A stretch of DNA of 53,048 nucleotides, taken from the NCBI RefSeq assembly GCF_900110685.1, contig NZ_FOES01000016.1, positions 1 through 53,048 on the forward strand, written 5' to 3'. Source of the stretch: Piscibacillus halophilus (lineage in GTDB: Bacteria; Bacillota; Bacilli; Bacillales; Alkalibacillaceae). The translations under genes and the position numbers were made by a program. The notes under the pieces are model-generated. The model did no database searches. It saw only the letters and a list, made by a program, of their open reading frames with translations, and was not told the DNA's origin. Shown one piece after another: positions 14,610 to 23,248 of the stretch; positions within the stretch are counted from its first letter, which is position 1; every line of letters begins with the position of its first letter.

Positions 14610-16190
14610 TTGAAAAGAGAAGAATTAATTGCACCAAATCAGTACAACATCGTATCGGAGTTTGAAAAGTTTGCGACTGAAGGTAGTCGTAAAGCGATTC
14701 TCTGGGAGGATGAACAAGGTAATCGTAAAGATATTACCTATGTTGAATTAATTAAAAATGCTAACAAAATTGCAAACGCTTTCTTAGATAATGGGTTGAA
14801 AAAAGGGGACAAAGTTTTTATTATTGTTCCACGTTTAATTGAAGCATATCAAATTTATATTGCGGCATTAAAAGCAGGGATTGTCGTGATTCCTGGTTCA
14901 GAAATGTTGCGAGCAAAGGATATTGATTACCGCTTATCGCACGGTGAAGCCAAAGCGGTTGTAAGCTATTATCCATACGTTTCAGAGTTTGAAAAAGTGA
15001 CTCGTGTGAATGATCTACAACGATTTGTCGTTGGAGCTGATCACGATGATTGGTTACATTTAGAAACATTAATGGAACGCGCTTCCGACCAGTTTAAAAT
15101 GGCAGATACACAACGTGACGATATGGCGTTTTTATCATATACGTCCGGAACAACGGGTAATCCTAAAGGTGTCGTACATACGCATGGTTGGGGATATGCT
15201 CACCTTAAGACCTCAGCGGCTAATTGGCTTGGCGTTGAAGAAGGTGATGTCGCATGGGCGACGGCAGGTCCAGGTTGGGCTAAATGGCTTTGGAGTCCGT
15301 TTTTATCTATTTTAGGCTCAGGCGCAACAGGATTAGTTTATAACGGAAAATTTTCTCCAAATAAATACCTTCAATTGTTGCAAGATTATAAGGTGAATGC
15401 CTTGTGCTGTACGCCTACGGAATACCGCTTGATGGCAAAGGTTGACGGGCTTGATCGATATGATTTATCGAACTTGAAAAGTGCCGTTTCAGCTGGCGAA
15501 CCATTAAACCGTGAAGTGATTGATACGTTCCGTCGTTATTTTGATGTGACCGTGCGTGATGGTTATGGTCAAACGGAAAACACCTTACTCGTAGGAATTA
15601 CAAGAGACATGGAGGTTCGTCCAGGTTCCATGGGAAAACCAACACCTGGTAACCGAGTAGAAATTATTAATGAAGACGGGGAGCCTGCTGGAGTAGATGA
15701 AGTTGGTGATATTGCGGTACACCGTTCTACGCCTGCGTTGTTTAAGGAGTATTACAAGGACCCTGAACGTACCCAAGCTGCCTACCGAGGTGACTACTAT
15801 TTAACGGGAGATCAGGCTAAGAAAGATGAAGACGGCTATTTCTGGTTCGAGGGCCGTAGTGACGATATTATTATTAGTTCAGGCTATACGATTGGACCTT
15901 TTGAAGTAGAAGATGCACTCGTAAAACATACAGACGTACAAGAATGTGCTGTGGTCGCAAGCCCTGATGAAATCCGCGGAACCGTCGTAAAAGCATTTAT
16001 TGTATTAAAAGATGAAATAGACCCGAACCGTGATGGATTAGTCGAAGAATTACAAGAGCACGTGAAGCGATTAACAGCTCCATATAAATATCCAAGAAAA
16101 GTTGAGTTTGTCAAAGAATTGCCGAAAACAACCTCCGGTAAAATTCGCCGCGTCGAGTTAAGACAACGTGAAAAAGAGGCCGTAAAGTAA
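14610..16190 (+). CDS. Acyl-CoA synthetase (AMP-forming), MbcS/YtcI-like
   Basis: 526 residues of the ANL superfamily. P-loop-like FLSYTSGTTGNPKGVVHTH (about 172-190), YGQTE (A5, about 318), TGDQ...DDIIISSGYTIGPFEVE (A7/A8 hinge) and the catalytic lysine in KTTSGKIRRVELRQ near the end. The size and the style of the motifs fit the medium-chain/branched short-chain acyl-CoA ligases of Bacillus and Listeria (YtcI/MbcS) better than acetyl-CoA synthetase, which is longer. It activates carboxylic acids to CoA thioesters, perhaps feeding branched-chain fatty acid synthesis. TTG 14610 has GGAGGGG upstream; TATAAT occurs near 14551. Monocistronic. Confidence 0.88.
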   Translation: MKREELIAPNQYNIVSEFEKFATEGSRKAILWEDEQGNRKDITYVELIKNANKIANAFLDNGLKKGDKVFIIVPRLIEAYQIYIAALKAGIVVIPGSEMLRAKDIDYRLSHGEAKAVVSYYPYVSEFEKVTRVNDLQRFVVGADHDDWLHLETLMERASDQFKMADTQRDDMAFLSYTSGTTGNPKGVVHTHGWGYAHLKTSAANWLGVEEGDVAWATAGPGWAKWLWSPFLSILGSGATGLVYNGKFSPNKYLQLLQDYKVNALCCTPTEYRLMAKVDGLDRYDLSNLKSAVSAGEPLNREVIDTFRRYFDVTVRDGYGQTENTLLVGITRDMEVRPGSMGKPTPGNRVEIINEDGEPAGVDEVGDIAVHRSTPALFKEYYKDPERTQAAYRGDYYLTGDQAKKDEDGYFWFEGRSDDIIISSGYTIGPFEVEDALVKHTDVQECAVVASPDEIRGTVVKAFIVLKDEIDPNRDGLVEELQEHVKRLTAPYKYPRKVEFVKELPKTTSGKIRRVELRQREKEAVK

Positions 16191-16196
16191 GGATCG

Positions 16197-16232
16197 AAAG
16201 TGCAGAGAGGCCAAGGCCCGCTGCACTTTTTA
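16197..16232 (+). terminator. Terminator after the acyl-CoA synthetase
   Basis: AAAGTGCAG (16197-16205) pairs with CTGCACTTT (16221-16229), with an inner GGCC/GGCC pairing, then TTTAT. Confidence 0.85.
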
Positions 16233-16300
16233 TATTGCAAAAATCTAGAAAATTTTTATAATAAAATTATCTAATGGAGAAAGGAGATCAAAATGATTAA

Positions 16301-17320
16301 ATGATTTTAAAAGAATTACAGATCTCACCTTATTTACTTCAGTTAGAGTCTATTATAAGAAGGGTTCCACCTAACCACCCGAGTTTTGAAAACATACGGG
16401 ACGTGTTAATTCGTGAGCAAGCTGGATATTATGGTGAAGCACAACTAGTTTTTCCAATAAGTAAATTAGACTTTCAGCATGATGATTTACATAATTTACG
16501 TTTGCAGTATAATGGTCATTATTTTCAGTTGGATTTCTTGTTACTAACTCCTCGTTTTCTCCTTATAATTGAGGCGAAAAACTATCGAGATCAAGTTATA
16601 TTTGATGATGAGTTTAATCAAGTGTTGCATAAAGACAAAGTATATCAAGATCCTGTAGTTCAAGTGGAAGAACAGAAGTATCAATTAGAAATGTGGCTTC
16701 AAACGAAAGGCTTTCCTCATATCCCTGTCGAGACGGTCGTTGCGATGACCAACTCCCAAACTTTATTAAAAACCTCTTCTGAGAATTCCATTTATAAAGA
16801 AAAAGTAGTCACTCTCCCCAAACTTACTAGTAAGATCCGAGAGATTTCAAGTCGTTATCCTAAACCATGTATAAGTGTAAGTGAAATGAAATGGTTGGGT
16901 AGTCAGTTCATTAAAGAGCATAAAGATTACGTTTCAGATATTTTTTTAAGAACACGTATTAATAAAAGTGAACTAGCTTCGGGAGTGGTTTGTCCAAATT
17001 GTGGTGAAATTGGGATGAAGATAAGAAATTTAAGATGGGATTGTTCGAATTGCGGATTTCGTTCGTCAGATGCCTATAGAACTACGTTAAAAGATTTTTA
17101 CTTATTAATAGGAAACGAGATTACTAACTGTGAATTTCGTAAATTTACGGGGATCAGTTCAAGTAGTACCGCTAAAGCGATGCTAAGGAGAAGTAATTTT
17201 CCTAAATTAGGGACACGGCGTTATACAAAGTATAAGCTATCTTTTAATTACGCTGTTGATTTTGATTATTTAAAGAACCGAAACATTTATAGAAGTAGGA
17301 AACATATCTATAGAAATTAA
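16301..17320 (+). CDS. NERD-domain nuclease-like protein with zinc ribbon and C-terminal HTH-like segment
   Basis: 339 residues. The NERD domain (about 35-150) has GYYGE (42-46), the aspartate in YFQLDFLLLTP (78) and IIEAKNY (E91, K93): a PD-(D/E)xK type nuclease core. Next comes a four-cysteine zinc ribbon (CPNCGEIGM...WDCSNCGF, about 231-253), then a helix-turn-helix-like stretch EFRKFTGISSSSTAKAMLRR (about 277-296). A nuclease core with a DNA-binding tail suggests action on DNA, but no activity is established for the family. The AAGGAG at 16281 is best spaced for a mini-ORF ATG ATT AAA TGA (16293-16304) whose stop overlaps this ATG, so translation is probably coupled. The last 13 codons lie inside the 21-bp repeat array that follows. 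Confidence 0.85.
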   Translation: MILKELQISPYLLQLESIIRRVPPNHPSFENIRDVLIREQAGYYGEAQLVFPISKLDFQHDDLHNLRLQYNGHYFQLDFLLLTPRFLLIIEAKNYRDQVIFDDEFNQVLHKDKVYQDPVVQVEEQKYQLEMWLQTKGFPHIPVETVVAMTNSQTLLKTSSENSIYKEKVVTLPKLTSKIREISSRYPKPCISVSEMKWLGSQFIKEHKDYVSDIFLRTRINKSELASGVVCPNCGEIGMKIRNLRWDCSNCGFRSSDAYRTTLKDFYLLIGNEITNCEFRKFTGISSSSTAKAMLRRSNFPKLGTRRYTKYKLSFNYAVDFDYLKNRNIYRSRKHIYRN

Positions 17321-17485
17321 AAACATGACGATAAAATTAAAAAACATGTCTATAGAATTTGAAAACATGTCTATAGAATTTGAAAACATGTCTATAGAAT
17401 TTGAAAACATGTCTATAGAATTTGAAAACATGACTATAGATTTTAAAAACATGCCCATAGAAATCGAAAACATGTCGATAGAACC
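17282..17485. repeat. 21-bp tandem repeat array, ten units
   Basis: Units start at 17282, 17301, 17322, 17343, 17364, 17385, 17406, 17427, 17448 and 17469, exactly 21 bases apart except the first (19). Each begins AACATGTCTATAGA followed by an A/T-rich seven bases. The four central units (17343-17426) are identical; units toward both edges diverge progressively. Each unit holds ACATGT and CTATAG palindromes. 21 bases is two helical turns and a multiple of three, so three of six frames stay open (one gives MSIEFEN repeats, another MFSNSID). The array begins inside the end of the NERD gene. No spacers, so not CRISPR. Confidence 0.95.
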
Positions 17486-17493
17486 CCATAAGA

Positions 17494-17523
17494 TAACCCC
17501 CTCTCACTAAATAAGAAGGGGTC
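17494..17523 (-). terminator. Weak terminator-like hairpin after the cation efflux gene
   Basis: On the minus strand CCCCTTCT and AGAGGGGG form an 8-base stem with one mismatch followed by TTATCTT. It lies between the repeat array and the converging cation transporter. Confidence 0.4.
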
Positions 17524-17527
17524 TACC

Positions 17528-18415
17528 TTAATGATAAGGATTCACGTGAACATAGACATCTTGGACTTCTGCATGCTGGTCCATTAGGCGTTCTTTAACG
17601 CGGGCGGCGATGCTATGGCCTTGGTCGACGGTGATATTAGGGTCGACGCTGATTTTGACGTCGATGATGACGTAAGAGCCGTGGCTTCGTGCGTTTAGCA
17701 TGTCCACTCGTTCAACGCCACCAACTGTCATCGTGGTTTCAAAGAATTCCTTCGTTTCTTCGTCATCAAGTACTGTTTCGAGGGTCACGTGGACGGCGTC
17801 TTTTCCTAATTTAAAGCCCATCCACATAACAAGTACAGCGATCATACTTCCAGCGACGGGATCAAAGTAAAGTAAAGCCGTAATGTCGTACTCTCGTCCC
17901 AGGATGGATAGGCCTATACCTGCGAGCGCAATAAATGATGAGATAGCATCTGATCGATGGTGCCAAGCGTCCGCGATAATGGCAGGACTATTAATTTTTT
18001 TGCCAAGTCGATGTTTATATTGAAACAAGGCCTCTTTCACTAATATAGAAAAAATAACGACGTAAAGGGCATATGTACTCGTGTTTTCCGTAGTTCGATC
18101 CCAAATGGATTGAATGGAGTCGAGTAAAATTTCAACACCAACGACTATTAATAAAATGGAAACGATTAAAGTGGCGATATTTTCAGCTTTACCGTGACCA
18201 TATGGGTGTTCTGGGTCAGGTGGCTTTCTAGCAGCTCGTATACCGATTAACACTGCAAATGAGCTTACGACATCTGAAGCTGAATGAAAAGCGTCGGCGA
18301 TTAATGCCTTACTATTTGTAAATACTCCTGCGACCCCTTTAATAACGGCTAATATCAAATTAGCGATAATACCGAGTATGGATGCGAATTGTGCTTTCGA
18401 ATAACGTTGGTCCAT
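17528..18415 (-). CDS. Cation diffusion facilitator family transporter
   Basis: 295 residues. Six membrane helices (about 10-210) with the metal-site motifs ALIADAFHSASDVVSS (helix II) and IIADAWHHRSDAISSF (helix V): the D-x3-H/H-x3-D pairs of zinc-type CDF exporters. The HPYGHGKAENIATL loop is intact. The C-terminal cytoplasmic domain follows (ETTMTVGGVERVDMLNARSHGSYVIIDVKISVDP...VQDVYVHVNP). It exports zinc, iron or manganese in exchange for protons. ATG 18415 is preferred over GTG 18427 by comparison with relatives, although the ribosome binding site is weak for both. Single gene. Confidence 0.93.
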   Translation of the reverse strand: MDQRYSKAQFASILGIIANLILAVIKGVAGVFTNSKALIADAFHSASDVVSSFAVLIGIRAARKPPDPEHPYGHGKAENIATLIVSILLIVVGVEILLDSIQSIWDRTTENTSTYALYVVIFSILVKEALFQYKHRLGKKINSPAIIADAWHHRSDAISSFIALAGIGLSILGREYDITALLYFDPVAGSMIAVLVMWMGFKLGKDAVHVTLETVLDDEETKEFFETTMTVGGVERVDMLNARSHGSYVIIDVKISVDPNITVDQGHSIAARVKERLMDQHAEVQDVYVHVNPYH

Positions 18416-18563
18416 TAGACAACCCACTTTTTATATGTATTATATGGTAGTTTTAATCTTAACAATAAAAAATAAGATGGTCTATTAAAATAACGAACCA
18501 TCCAGTCTCTCCTTCATATAATACTCCATAAGTGCATTTTTACACAGAAAAGGGAGTGGCAAT

Positions 18564-20411
18564 ATGTGCGGAATAACCGGATGGATTGAATGGGACGGCA
18601 TTAATCACCGGGAACACGACCAGATTATTAAAAATATGACCAATCAACTTATTAAGCGTGGGACTGATGATGAAGGGTATTACTTTAACCAACATGTTGC
18701 ATTCGGTCATAGGCGCTTAGCCGTTATTGATGTGGAGAATGGAAAGCAACCGATGATTGTGAACCATGTCGGCCATACTTATACCATTGTTTACAATGGT
18801 GAATTGTATAATACGCAAGACATAAAAAAAGAATTACTGAAAAAAGGTTACCGATTTAAAACGACATGTGATACCGAAGTGTTGCTGAATGCTTATGTCC
18901 ACTGGGGACCAGATTGTTTAGATTATTTGAACGGAATTTTTGCTTTTGCAATTTGGGATGAAAAACATAACCAACTCTTTATCGCGCGTGACCGACTAGG
19001 TGTAAAGCCATTGTTTTATGCAGAAGTCGATCAAAAACTTATATTCGGATCTGAAATAAAAGCTATTTTAGAACATCCTGACGTTGCGCCAACGGTTGAT
19101 AGGGAAGGATTAGCGGAAGTATTTGGGCTTGGCCCTTCAAGAACACCAGGACACGGAATTTTTTCACAAATTCAAGAACTACGTCCGGGTCATGCGATGT
19201 TAGTCACTCGTCACGGTTTGAAAAAACGGCGCTACTGGAATGTGAAAAGTGAAGAGCATCTAGACTCTTTTGAAGAAACAGTAGAAAAAGTTCGCCACTT
19301 ATTCGTGGACGCCGTTGAACGACAGCTTGTTTCTGATGTGCCTCTTTCAACGTTTTTATCTGGTGGCGTTGACTCAAGTGCGATTACAGCTATAGCAGCT
19401 AACTATTTTAAGAAAACAGATCAAGGTCAACTGCCAACGTATTCTATTGACTATAAAGGGAACGATCAGCATTTTGAGAAAAGTGTGTTTCAACCTTCTG
19501 CCGACAGTGATTTTATTAAAGTCATGGTAGAACAATTTAACACAAACCATACAGATTGCATCATTACAGAAGAAGAGCTGTTTAACACATTGAAAGAATC
19601 GGTTATTTTGCGTGATCAACCGGGGATGGCCGATGTCGATTCATCCCTTCTTTGGTTCTGTCACAAAATTAAGCAGGATACAACTGTGAGCTTATCCGGA
19701 GAGTGTGCAGATGAGATCTTTGGAGGATACCCGTGGTTCCACAATCCTGATACCAATGGAGATAATGGATTTCCGTGGATTCGTTCGTTAGATCATCGAG
19801 AAGAATTACTTTTACCCGAATGGAAGGAAAAATTAAATCTAAAGAGTTATGTGCAGCAACGTTATGAAGATACAATTGCTGAAACACCATTATTAGATGG
19901 AGAAAGCGAATTGGATCGTAAGCGGAGAGAGATGTTTTATTTAAATATGCACTGGTTTATGTCTCAGCTACTTGATCGTAAAGATCGCATGAGTATGGGC
20001 GCGACGCTTGAGGTGAGGGTACCTTTTGCAGATCACCGTTTAGTAGAGTACGTATGGAATGTTCCATGGGAGATGAAGAACGCTGGGGGACTAGAGAAGG
20101 GATTGCTCCGTAAAGCTTTAGAAGGGTTGCTTCCTGATGATATTTTATATCGTAAGAAAAACCCGTATCCGAAAACATTCCAACCGAAGTATACAGAACT
20201 TGTGATGAATTGGATGAATGACATTCTTCAAGATCCTAACAGTCGACTATTTGAAGTATTGTCAAAAGATAAAGTGCAAAAGCTTGTTGAAACGGAAGGT
20301 GCGGACTTTAAAGAACCTTGGTATGGTCAGCTCATGCAAGGACCTCAACTGATTGCGCATCTTTGCCAAATCGATTATTGGATGCGCCAATATGATATAA
20401 GGATTAAATAA
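18564..20411 (+). CDS. asnB: Glutamine-hydrolysing asparagine synthetase
   Basis: 615 residues. Starts MCGITGWIEW with the N-terminal nucleophile Cys2 of the class II glutaminase; RLAVIDVENGKQPM and NGELYN complete that domain (1-200). The synthetase domain has the PP-loop FLSGGVDSSAITA (about 264-276) and GECADEIFGGYPWF. It makes asparagine from aspartate, glutamine and ATP. The length equals the B. subtilis AsnO (YisO) subtype rather than AsnB (632) or AsnH (747), so a sporulation-linked paralogue is possible. AAGGGAG precedes the ATG. Single gene with its own terminator. Confidence 0.96.
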   Translation: MCGITGWIEWDGINHREHDQIIKNMTNQLIKRGTDDEGYYFNQHVAFGHRRLAVIDVENGKQPMIVNHVGHTYTIVYNGELYNTQDIKKELLKKGYRFKTTCDTEVLLNAYVHWGPDCLDYLNGIFAFAIWDEKHNQLFIARDRLGVKPLFYAEVDQKLIFGSEIKAILEHPDVAPTVDREGLAEVFGLGPSRTPGHGIFSQIQELRPGHAMLVTRHGLKKRRYWNVKSEEHLDSFEETVEKVRHLFVDAVERQLVSDVPLSTFLSGGVDSSAITAIAANYFKKTDQGQLPTYSIDYKGNDQHFEKSVFQPSADSDFIKVMVEQFNTNHTDCIITEEELFNTLKESVILRDQPGMADVDSSLLWFCHKIKQDTTVSLSGECADEIFGGYPWFHNPDTNGDNGFPWIRSLDHREELLLPEWKEKLNLKSYVQQRYEDTIAETPLLDGESELDRKRREMFYLNMHWFMSQLLDRKDRMSMGATLEVRVPFADHRLVEYVWNVPWEMKNAGGLEKGLLRKALEGLLPDDILYRKKNPYPKTFQPKYTELVMNWMNDILQDPNSRLFEVLSKDKVQKLVETEGADFKEPWYGQLMQGPQLIAHLCQIDYWMRQYDIRIK

Positions 20412-20436
20412 GACAACGATTATAAGGAAGCAATAA

Positions 20437-20470
20437 AACGCCCTAATTCAATTAAGGATTAGGGCGTTGC
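20437..20470. terminator. Bidirectional terminator between asnB and ilvE
   Basis: AACGCCCTAAT (20437-20447) pairs perfectly with ATTAGGGCGTT (20458-20468) around a 10-base loop, serving converging genes. Confidence 0.88.
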
Positions 20471-20488
20471 ATTTTACCTCTGATAAGC

Positions 20489-21589
20489 TTATCCTACTTT
20501 ATCAATTTTTTCTTCAGGCAAGACTTTTTCAACCCAATTGAATGGATCGTCTATTTGACCGTACTGAATTCCCGTTAGAGTGTCGTAAAGCTTTTTAGCC
20601 AAAGTACCTGTTTTTCCTCCATTAAAAACCATTTGATGCTCGTTCCAATCTAATTGTCCAATGGGTGAGATGACAGCGGCCGTACCTGAGCCGAACGCTT
20701 CTTGGACATTTCCATTTTGATACTCATAATATAATTCCTCAATCGTTAATTTTCGCTCGTTAACCATGACTCCCCAATGCTCTAACATCTCAATGACTGA
20801 ACTACGTGTCACCCCATTTAATATACTTCCGTTTAATTGTGGTGTCACGACTTCATCACCGATTTTGAAAAAGACATTCATGCTACCAACTTCTTCAATA
20901 TACTTTTTCTCAATACCGTCTAGCCACAAAACTTGTGAATAACCATCTTTAGCGGCTATTTCTTGCGCTTTTAGACTTGCCGCGTAATTGCCGCCCGTTT
21001 TCGCTTCACCTGTTCCACCACGTACTGCGCGAACATACTCATTTTCGACAGCGATCTTTATAGGGTTAATCCCTTCTTTGTAGTAAGCACCAACCGGCGA
21101 TAAAATAACGACTAATTTATATTGCTTAGATGGAGCAACTCCTAAAAATGGTTCCGTCGAAATGATCACTGGACGAACATATAATGACGTTCCTTCTGAA
21201 GACGGAATCCAGTCTTTTTCAATATGGATTAATTGTTTTAAAGCATGTAAGAGAAATCCTTCATCAATCGGTGGGATACATAAACGTTCATTGGATTGGT
21301 TAAGTCTCGCGATATTTTTCCGTGGACGGAATAGAAGAGGTTCACCTTTGGGGCTTAGGTAAGCTTTTAGGCCTTCAAATACGGATTGGCCATAGTGAAA
21401 GACCATAGCAGCTGGGTCAACTTTAAGAGGTTCATAGGGAACGATTTTGGCATCGTGCCAGCCTTCTGATTCGGAATAATCCATTACAAACATGTGATCT
21501 GTAAATGTTCGACCGAATGCAAGCTCGTCGCTGTTAGGTTTTTCTCGATAAGTTGTTGTTTTAAACACTCTAAGTGTACGGTTTTCCAT
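20489..21589 (-). CDS. ilvE: Branched-chain amino acid aminotransferase
   Basis: 366 residues, fold type IV PLP enzyme of the longer (about 360-residue) subgroup. Visible: MVFHYGQSVFEGLKAY, FRPRKNIARLNQSNERLCIP, SLYVRPVIISTEPFLGV, GGTGEAKTGGNYAASLKAQ with the PLP lysine (near 196), GSMNVFFKI and AFGSGTAAVISPIG. It carries out the last step of valine, leucine and isoleucine synthesis and the first of their breakdown. AAGGGAG precedes ATG 21589. Divergent from cstA; a cre site and a 20-base palindrome lie in the shared upstream region. Confidence 0.96.
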   Translation of the reverse strand: MENRTLRVFKTTTYREKPNSDELAFGRTFTDHMFVMDYSESEGWHDAKIVPYEPLKVDPAAMVFHYGQSVFEGLKAYLSPKGEPLLFRPRKNIARLNQSNERLCIPPIDEGFLLHALKQLIHIEKDWIPSSEGTSLYVRPVIISTEPFLGVAPSKQYKLVVILSPVGAYYKEGINPIKIAVENEYVRAVRGGTGEAKTGGNYAASLKAQEIAAKDGYSQVLWLDGIEKKYIEEVGSMNVFFKIGDEVVTPQLNGSILNGVTRSSVIEMLEHWGVMVNERKLTIEELYYEYQNGNVQEAFGSGTAAVISPIGQLDWNEHQMVFNGGKTGTLAKKLYDTLTGIQYGQIDDPFNWVEKVLPEEKIDKVG

Positions 21590-21627
21590 GTTGTCATCTC
21601 CCTTATTATCCGAAAATTTTAATAAAA

Positions 21628-21658
21628 ATGATAATACAGGTTGAACTAGTTTTCAACC
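21628..21658 (-). promoter_or_regulatory. ilvE promoter overlapped by GGTTGAA/TTCAACC palindrome
   Basis: On the minus strand: -35 TTGAAA (21651-21656), 17-base spacer, -10 TATCAT (21628-21633). GGTTGAACTAGTTTTCAACC (21639-21658) is an inverted repeat covering the -35, a likely operator for an unknown regulator. Confidence 0.6.
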
Positions 21659-21669
21659 CCTTTTTTAAA

Positions 21670-21685
21670 ATGTAAGCGTTTTTAT
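21670..21685 (+). promoter_or_regulatory. Putative cre (CcpA) site between ilvE and cstA
   Basis: ATGTAAGCGTTTTTAT matches the 16-base cre consensus WTGNAARCGNWWWCAW at 15 positions. It lies upstream of both divergent promoters, about 56 bases from the predicted ilvE start and 73 from that of cstA. cstA of B. subtilis is known to be under carbon catabolite control. Confidence 0.7.
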
Positions 21686-21715
21686 TTGAATTTTTAAAAA
21701 ATTTATTAAAAAAGG

Positions 21716-21744
21716 TTGATTTGCGGAAGTTAGACGAGTAGAAT
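21716..21744 (+). promoter_or_regulatory. cstA promoter
   Basis: -35 TTGATT (21716-21721), 17-base spacer, -10 TAGAAT (21739-21744). The -35 is preceded by GG, giving GGTTGA, the same half-site as the palindrome over the ilvE promoter. Confidence 0.6.
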
Positions 21745-21787
21745 ACAGATTAAATTTTCAAAAAAATGATTGGAAGGGGGTCCAGTG

Positions 21788-23236
21788 ATGCTGACATTTA
21801 TGGCATCCATCTTTATTTTAATCTTTGGGTATATCATTTACGGAAAGGTGGTTGAACGAATTTTCGGCGCTGATGATCATCGAACGACACCAGCCTATTC
21901 AAAACATGATGGGTTTGATTACAGTCCGATGAGTTGGTGGAAAGGAAGCTTGGTTCAACTATTAAACATTGCTGGGCTTGGTCCAATTTTTGGAGCCATC
22001 TTAGGAGCGTTGTATGGTCCAGTAGCATTTATTTGGATTGTGATTGGAACCATTTTTGCTGGGGCTGTTCATGATTATTTTGCTGGAATGATTTCCTTAA
22101 GACATAACGGGGCACAATATCCAACCATTGTTGGAAAATACTTAGGTAAGTATGCACAATCGGCTATAAATATCGTCTCCATTGCACTAATGGTTCTAGT
22201 CGCGGCAGCTTTTACTGCAGGACCAGCTGAACTCATTGCGCAAATTACACCACTAACGTTTACGACTGCGATTGTCATCGTATTTCTTTATCTATTAATC
22301 GCTGCTGTGCTACCGATTAATAAAGTCATTGGAAAAATATATCCAATTTTCGGCGGTATTTTGTTGTTTATGGCAGTAGCGGTCGGGTTTGGTATGCTCT
22401 TTATTTTTGAAAACCCAATCCCGAACTTAACGTTTGAAAACATGCACCCTGGGGAGTTGCCACTTTGGCCATTATTAATGGTGACGATTTCATGTGGAGC
22501 GATTTCAGGGTTTCATAGTACACAAAGTCCAATTTTGGCAAGAACGTTAAAAAAAGAGTCGGAAGGGCGTAAAGTATTTTATGGTGCTATGGTAGCTGAA
22601 GGGGTGATTACTTTAATTTGGGCAGCTGCAGGGATGACTTTCTTTGGAAGTACTGGAGGCCTTCAAGAGGCCATTGCTGCTGGTGGAGCTGCGGGTGTTG
22701 TTAATGAAATCAGTCAGACAACATTAGGAACACTTGGAGGGATTTTAGCGATTCTAGGTGTCATTATTTTACCTATTACAACAGGAGATACGGCCCTTAG
22801 ATCATCTCGTATGATGTTAGGTGATTTACTTACTCAAACAACAAAACTAGATTTTGCTGGTAAAAAAGCGAAGTTGTTACTCATCGTACCGGTTGCATTA
22901 CCTGCTTTTCTATTATCACAAATTGATTATTCATTCTTATGGCGTTATGTTGGGTGGACCAATCAAGTCGTTGCAACGGTAATGCTATGGACAGCAGCTA
23001 TTTATCTATTAAAACAAGCAAAATTCCATTGGATTTGTAGTGTGCCCGCAACGGTTATGACCGGTGTGACAGCGACATATATTTTCTATGCGCCAGAAGG
23101 ATTTGGACTAGATTATTCTCTTTCTATGATTCTCGGGACCATTCTATGGGTGGTAGTGATGGTGTGGTTTGTATGGCAGGTCTATCAAGAAAAACGTCAA
23201 GGCTACCCAAGTGTAGCTCAATCGAAAGTTAGTTAG
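21788..23236 (+). CDS. cstA: CstA family transporter (carbon starvation protein, pyruvate/peptide type)
   Basis: 482 residues with about 14 hydrophobic helices. CstA signatures: GKVVERIFGADDHRTTPAYSKHDGFDY..., NIAGLGPIFGAILGALYGP, AGMISLRHNGAQYPTIVGKYLG, ISGFHSTQSPILARTL and TTGDTALRSSRM. The family imports pyruvate or peptides on carbon limitation. It is the shorter version, about 100 residues less than B. subtilis CstA, but no motif is missing. ATG 21788 is chosen (GAAGGGGG upstream) over TTG 21770. The next gene, a hydratase, begins 12 bases after the stop and is probably cotranscribed. Confidence 0.92.
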   Translation: MLTFMASIFILIFGYIIYGKVVERIFGADDHRTTPAYSKHDGFDYSPMSWWKGSLVQLLNIAGLGPIFGAILGALYGPVAFIWIVIGTIFAGAVHDYFAGMISLRHNGAQYPTIVGKYLGKYAQSAINIVSIALMVLVAAAFTAGPAELIAQITPLTFTTAIVIVFLYLLIAAVLPINKVIGKIYPIFGGILLFMAVAVGFGMLFIFENPIPNLTFENMHPGELPLWPLLMVTISCGAISGFHSTQSPILARTLKKESEGRKVFYGAMVAEGVITLIWAAAGMTFFGSTGGLQEAIAAGGAAGVVNEISQTTLGTLGGILAILGVIILPITTGDTALRSSRMMLGDLLTQTTKLDFAGKKAKLLLIVPVALPAFLLSQIDYSFLWRYVGWTNQVVATVMLWTAAIYLLKQAKFHWICSVPATVMTGVTATYIFYAPEGFGLDYSLSMILGTILWVVVMVWFVWQVYQEKRQGYPSVAQSKVS

Positions 23237-23248
23237 GGAGTGGGGTAT

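Noticed and set aside
15884-16240. 118-residue minus-strand open frame
   Set aside because: Antisense shadow of the acyl-CoA synthetase; Ser/Thr/Cys-rich translation typical of a reversed gene.
17282-17485. CRISPR array
   Set aside because: Units of 21 bases abut with no variable spacers and no cas genes are near.
17325-17510. Protein of MSIEFEN heptads as a real gene
   Set aside because: No ribosome binding site; three frames are open just because the unit is a multiple of three. Kept as a repeat.
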